The notes under the pieces: model-generated
Told to the model about the DNA's origin: nothing
The model's input: only the letters and a program-made list of their open reading frames with translations
Database searches by the model: none
In this document: positions 63,315 to 64,000 of the stretch, piece by piece
Numbering within the stretch: position 1 is the first letter of the stretch
Layout: every line of letters starts with the position of its first letter
Position numbers and translations under genes: made by a program
Origin: CAYUYV01 sp964561475
GTDB lineage: Bacteria; Pseudomonadota; Alphaproteobacteria; JAJFIK01
Direction of reading: 5' to 3'
Length of the DNA: 64,000 bases
NCBI GenBank assembly: GCA_964561475.1
Contig: CAZLPU010000007.1
Location: 1 to 64,000, forward strand

Positions 63315-64000
63315 ATGACGATTTTTCCCGTTGTTCTTTCCGGCGGCGTCGGGTCGAGGCTCTGGCCCGCATCGCGCGAATCCAACCCCAAACAGCTCCA
63401 TGCCATGGTCTCCCCACGGACCATGGTGCAGGAAACCGTGCTCCGCAGCCGCACGGCCATGTTGAGCAGCGGCGGCGCCGGTCAGTCGGGAACCAACGCC
63501 GCCCAGCCCATCGCCGATCCCATCGTGGTCTGCAATGTCCGCCACACGGGCGCCATCGAACAACAGCTTGCGGATATCGGCGTAACACCCCATGCGATCA
63601 TTGCCGAACCCGTAGGCCGCAACACCGCGCCTGCGGCGGCCCTGGCGGCTGTGGTGGCCGCCCAGGAAGATCCCGAGGCCATCCTCATTCTTCTGCCTGC
63701 GGATCACCACATCACCAATACGGAAGCCTTCGGCACCGCCATGTCCCGGGCGGTCTCCCTGGCCCAGCAGGGTCTGGTGGTCACCTACGGTATCGTGCCC
63801 GACAGCCCGGAGACCGGTTACGGTTACATCCGCCGGGGTGAGCCGATGACCGACGTGCCGGACTCCTATTCCGTTTCCAGTTTTGTCGAAAAGCCTGACC
63901 GTGAAACGGCGGAGTCCTATGTCGCCTCGGGCGATTACTACTGGAACGGCGGCATCTTCACCGTGGGATGCAGCACCCTGGAAGGGGAGATGGACCGGTT
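63315..64000 (+). CDS. manC: mannose-1-phosphate guanylyltransferase (5' part; runs off the window)
   Basis: The window contains the first ~228 residues. The nucleotidyltransferase signature VVLSGGVGSRLWPASRESNPKQ opens the protein; AEPVGRNTAPAAALAA, LPADHHI, TYGIVPDSPETGYGYIRRG and FVEKPDRETAE-YWNGGIF follow, all standard for ManC/AlgA. It makes GDP-mannose from mannose-1-phosphate and GTP. In-frame ATGs at 63303 and 63270 are alternatives; none has a strong binding site, and 63315 gives the usual N-terminus. The C-terminal part, which might carry a phosphomannose isomerase domain, lies outside. Confidence 0.93.
   Translation, partial: MTIFPVVLSGGVGSRLWPASRESNPKQLHAMVSPRTMVQETVLRSRTAMLSSGGAGQSGTNAAQPIADPIVVCNVRHTGAIEQQLADIGVTPHAIIAEPVGRNTAPAAALAAVVAAQEDPEAILILLPADHHITNTEAFGTAMSRAVSLAQQGLVVTYGIVPDSPETGYGYIRRGEPMTDVPDSYSVSSFVEKPDRETAESYVASGDYYWNGGIFTVGCSTLEGEMDR

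Overview
The window looks like chromosomal DNA from a GC-rich member of the Alphaproteobacteria. The evidence is an NDUFS4-type complex I accessory subunit, a CYP153-type P450, a MAPEG protein, a CrtB/CrtY carotenoid pair and TonB- and RTX-type proteins. I cannot name a genus from sequence alone. Most of the window is densely coded with strong third-position GC. Two blocks are visibly more AT-rich and look acquired: about 8.1-10.4 kb, next to a tRNA-Arg gene, and about 57.0-59.8 kb.

0-8 kb holds housekeeping and envelope genes: a 55-residue membrane protein, a MAPEG protein, an MscS channel, an acyl-CoA ligase-like enzyme, a membrane-anchored orphan overlapping a chemoreceptor that ends in a PilZ (c-di-GMP) domain, a GH46-like chitosanase with a peptidoglycan-binding tail, and NDUFS4. 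8-17 kb holds tRNA-Arg(UCU), a secreted trypsin-like protease with FG-GAP repeats, a CocE-type hydrolase, an OmpR/EnvZ-like two-component system, and a divergent secreted GDSL esterase with RTX repeats.

17.9-23.2 kb is a trehalose/glucose-phosphate operon. A 1448-residue fusion (HAD phosphoglucomutase-like, trehalose-6-phosphatase, GH65 phosphorylase) is followed by a PfkB sugar kinase. 23.2-29.7 kb has a TonB C-terminal fragment, a CYP153-like P450, an exported orphan, and a large RTX/CBM2-like/PA14 surface protein with no recognisable enzyme domain. 29.8-32.5 kb is an overlapping crtB-crtY-PPOX operon without crtI.

32.7-64 kb is mainly one surface-polysaccharide region. It contains YjbE-, YjbH- and YjbF-like proteins, an SLBB export protein, and a reverse-strand block of two glycosyltransferases, a Wzz-like and a Wzy-like protein. 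It also has a 2OG-Fe(II) oxygenase, the complete dTDP-L-rhamnose set (rfbC, rfbB, rfbD, rfbA), a rhamnosyltransferase-like GT2, a DegT aminotransferase, a methyltransferase, an AsnB-like protein with an altered glutaminase site, and another glycosyltransferase. After the AT-rich two-gene insertion come an AGE-family epimerase/isomerase, Pgi and the start of manC, which together point to GDP-mannose supply. A Wzx flippase, an initiating transferase and a phosphomannomutase are not in the window.

Short degenerate tandem repeats (9-18 bp units) recur at six places, inside genes and between them. One abuts a probable start codon and may make expression variable.
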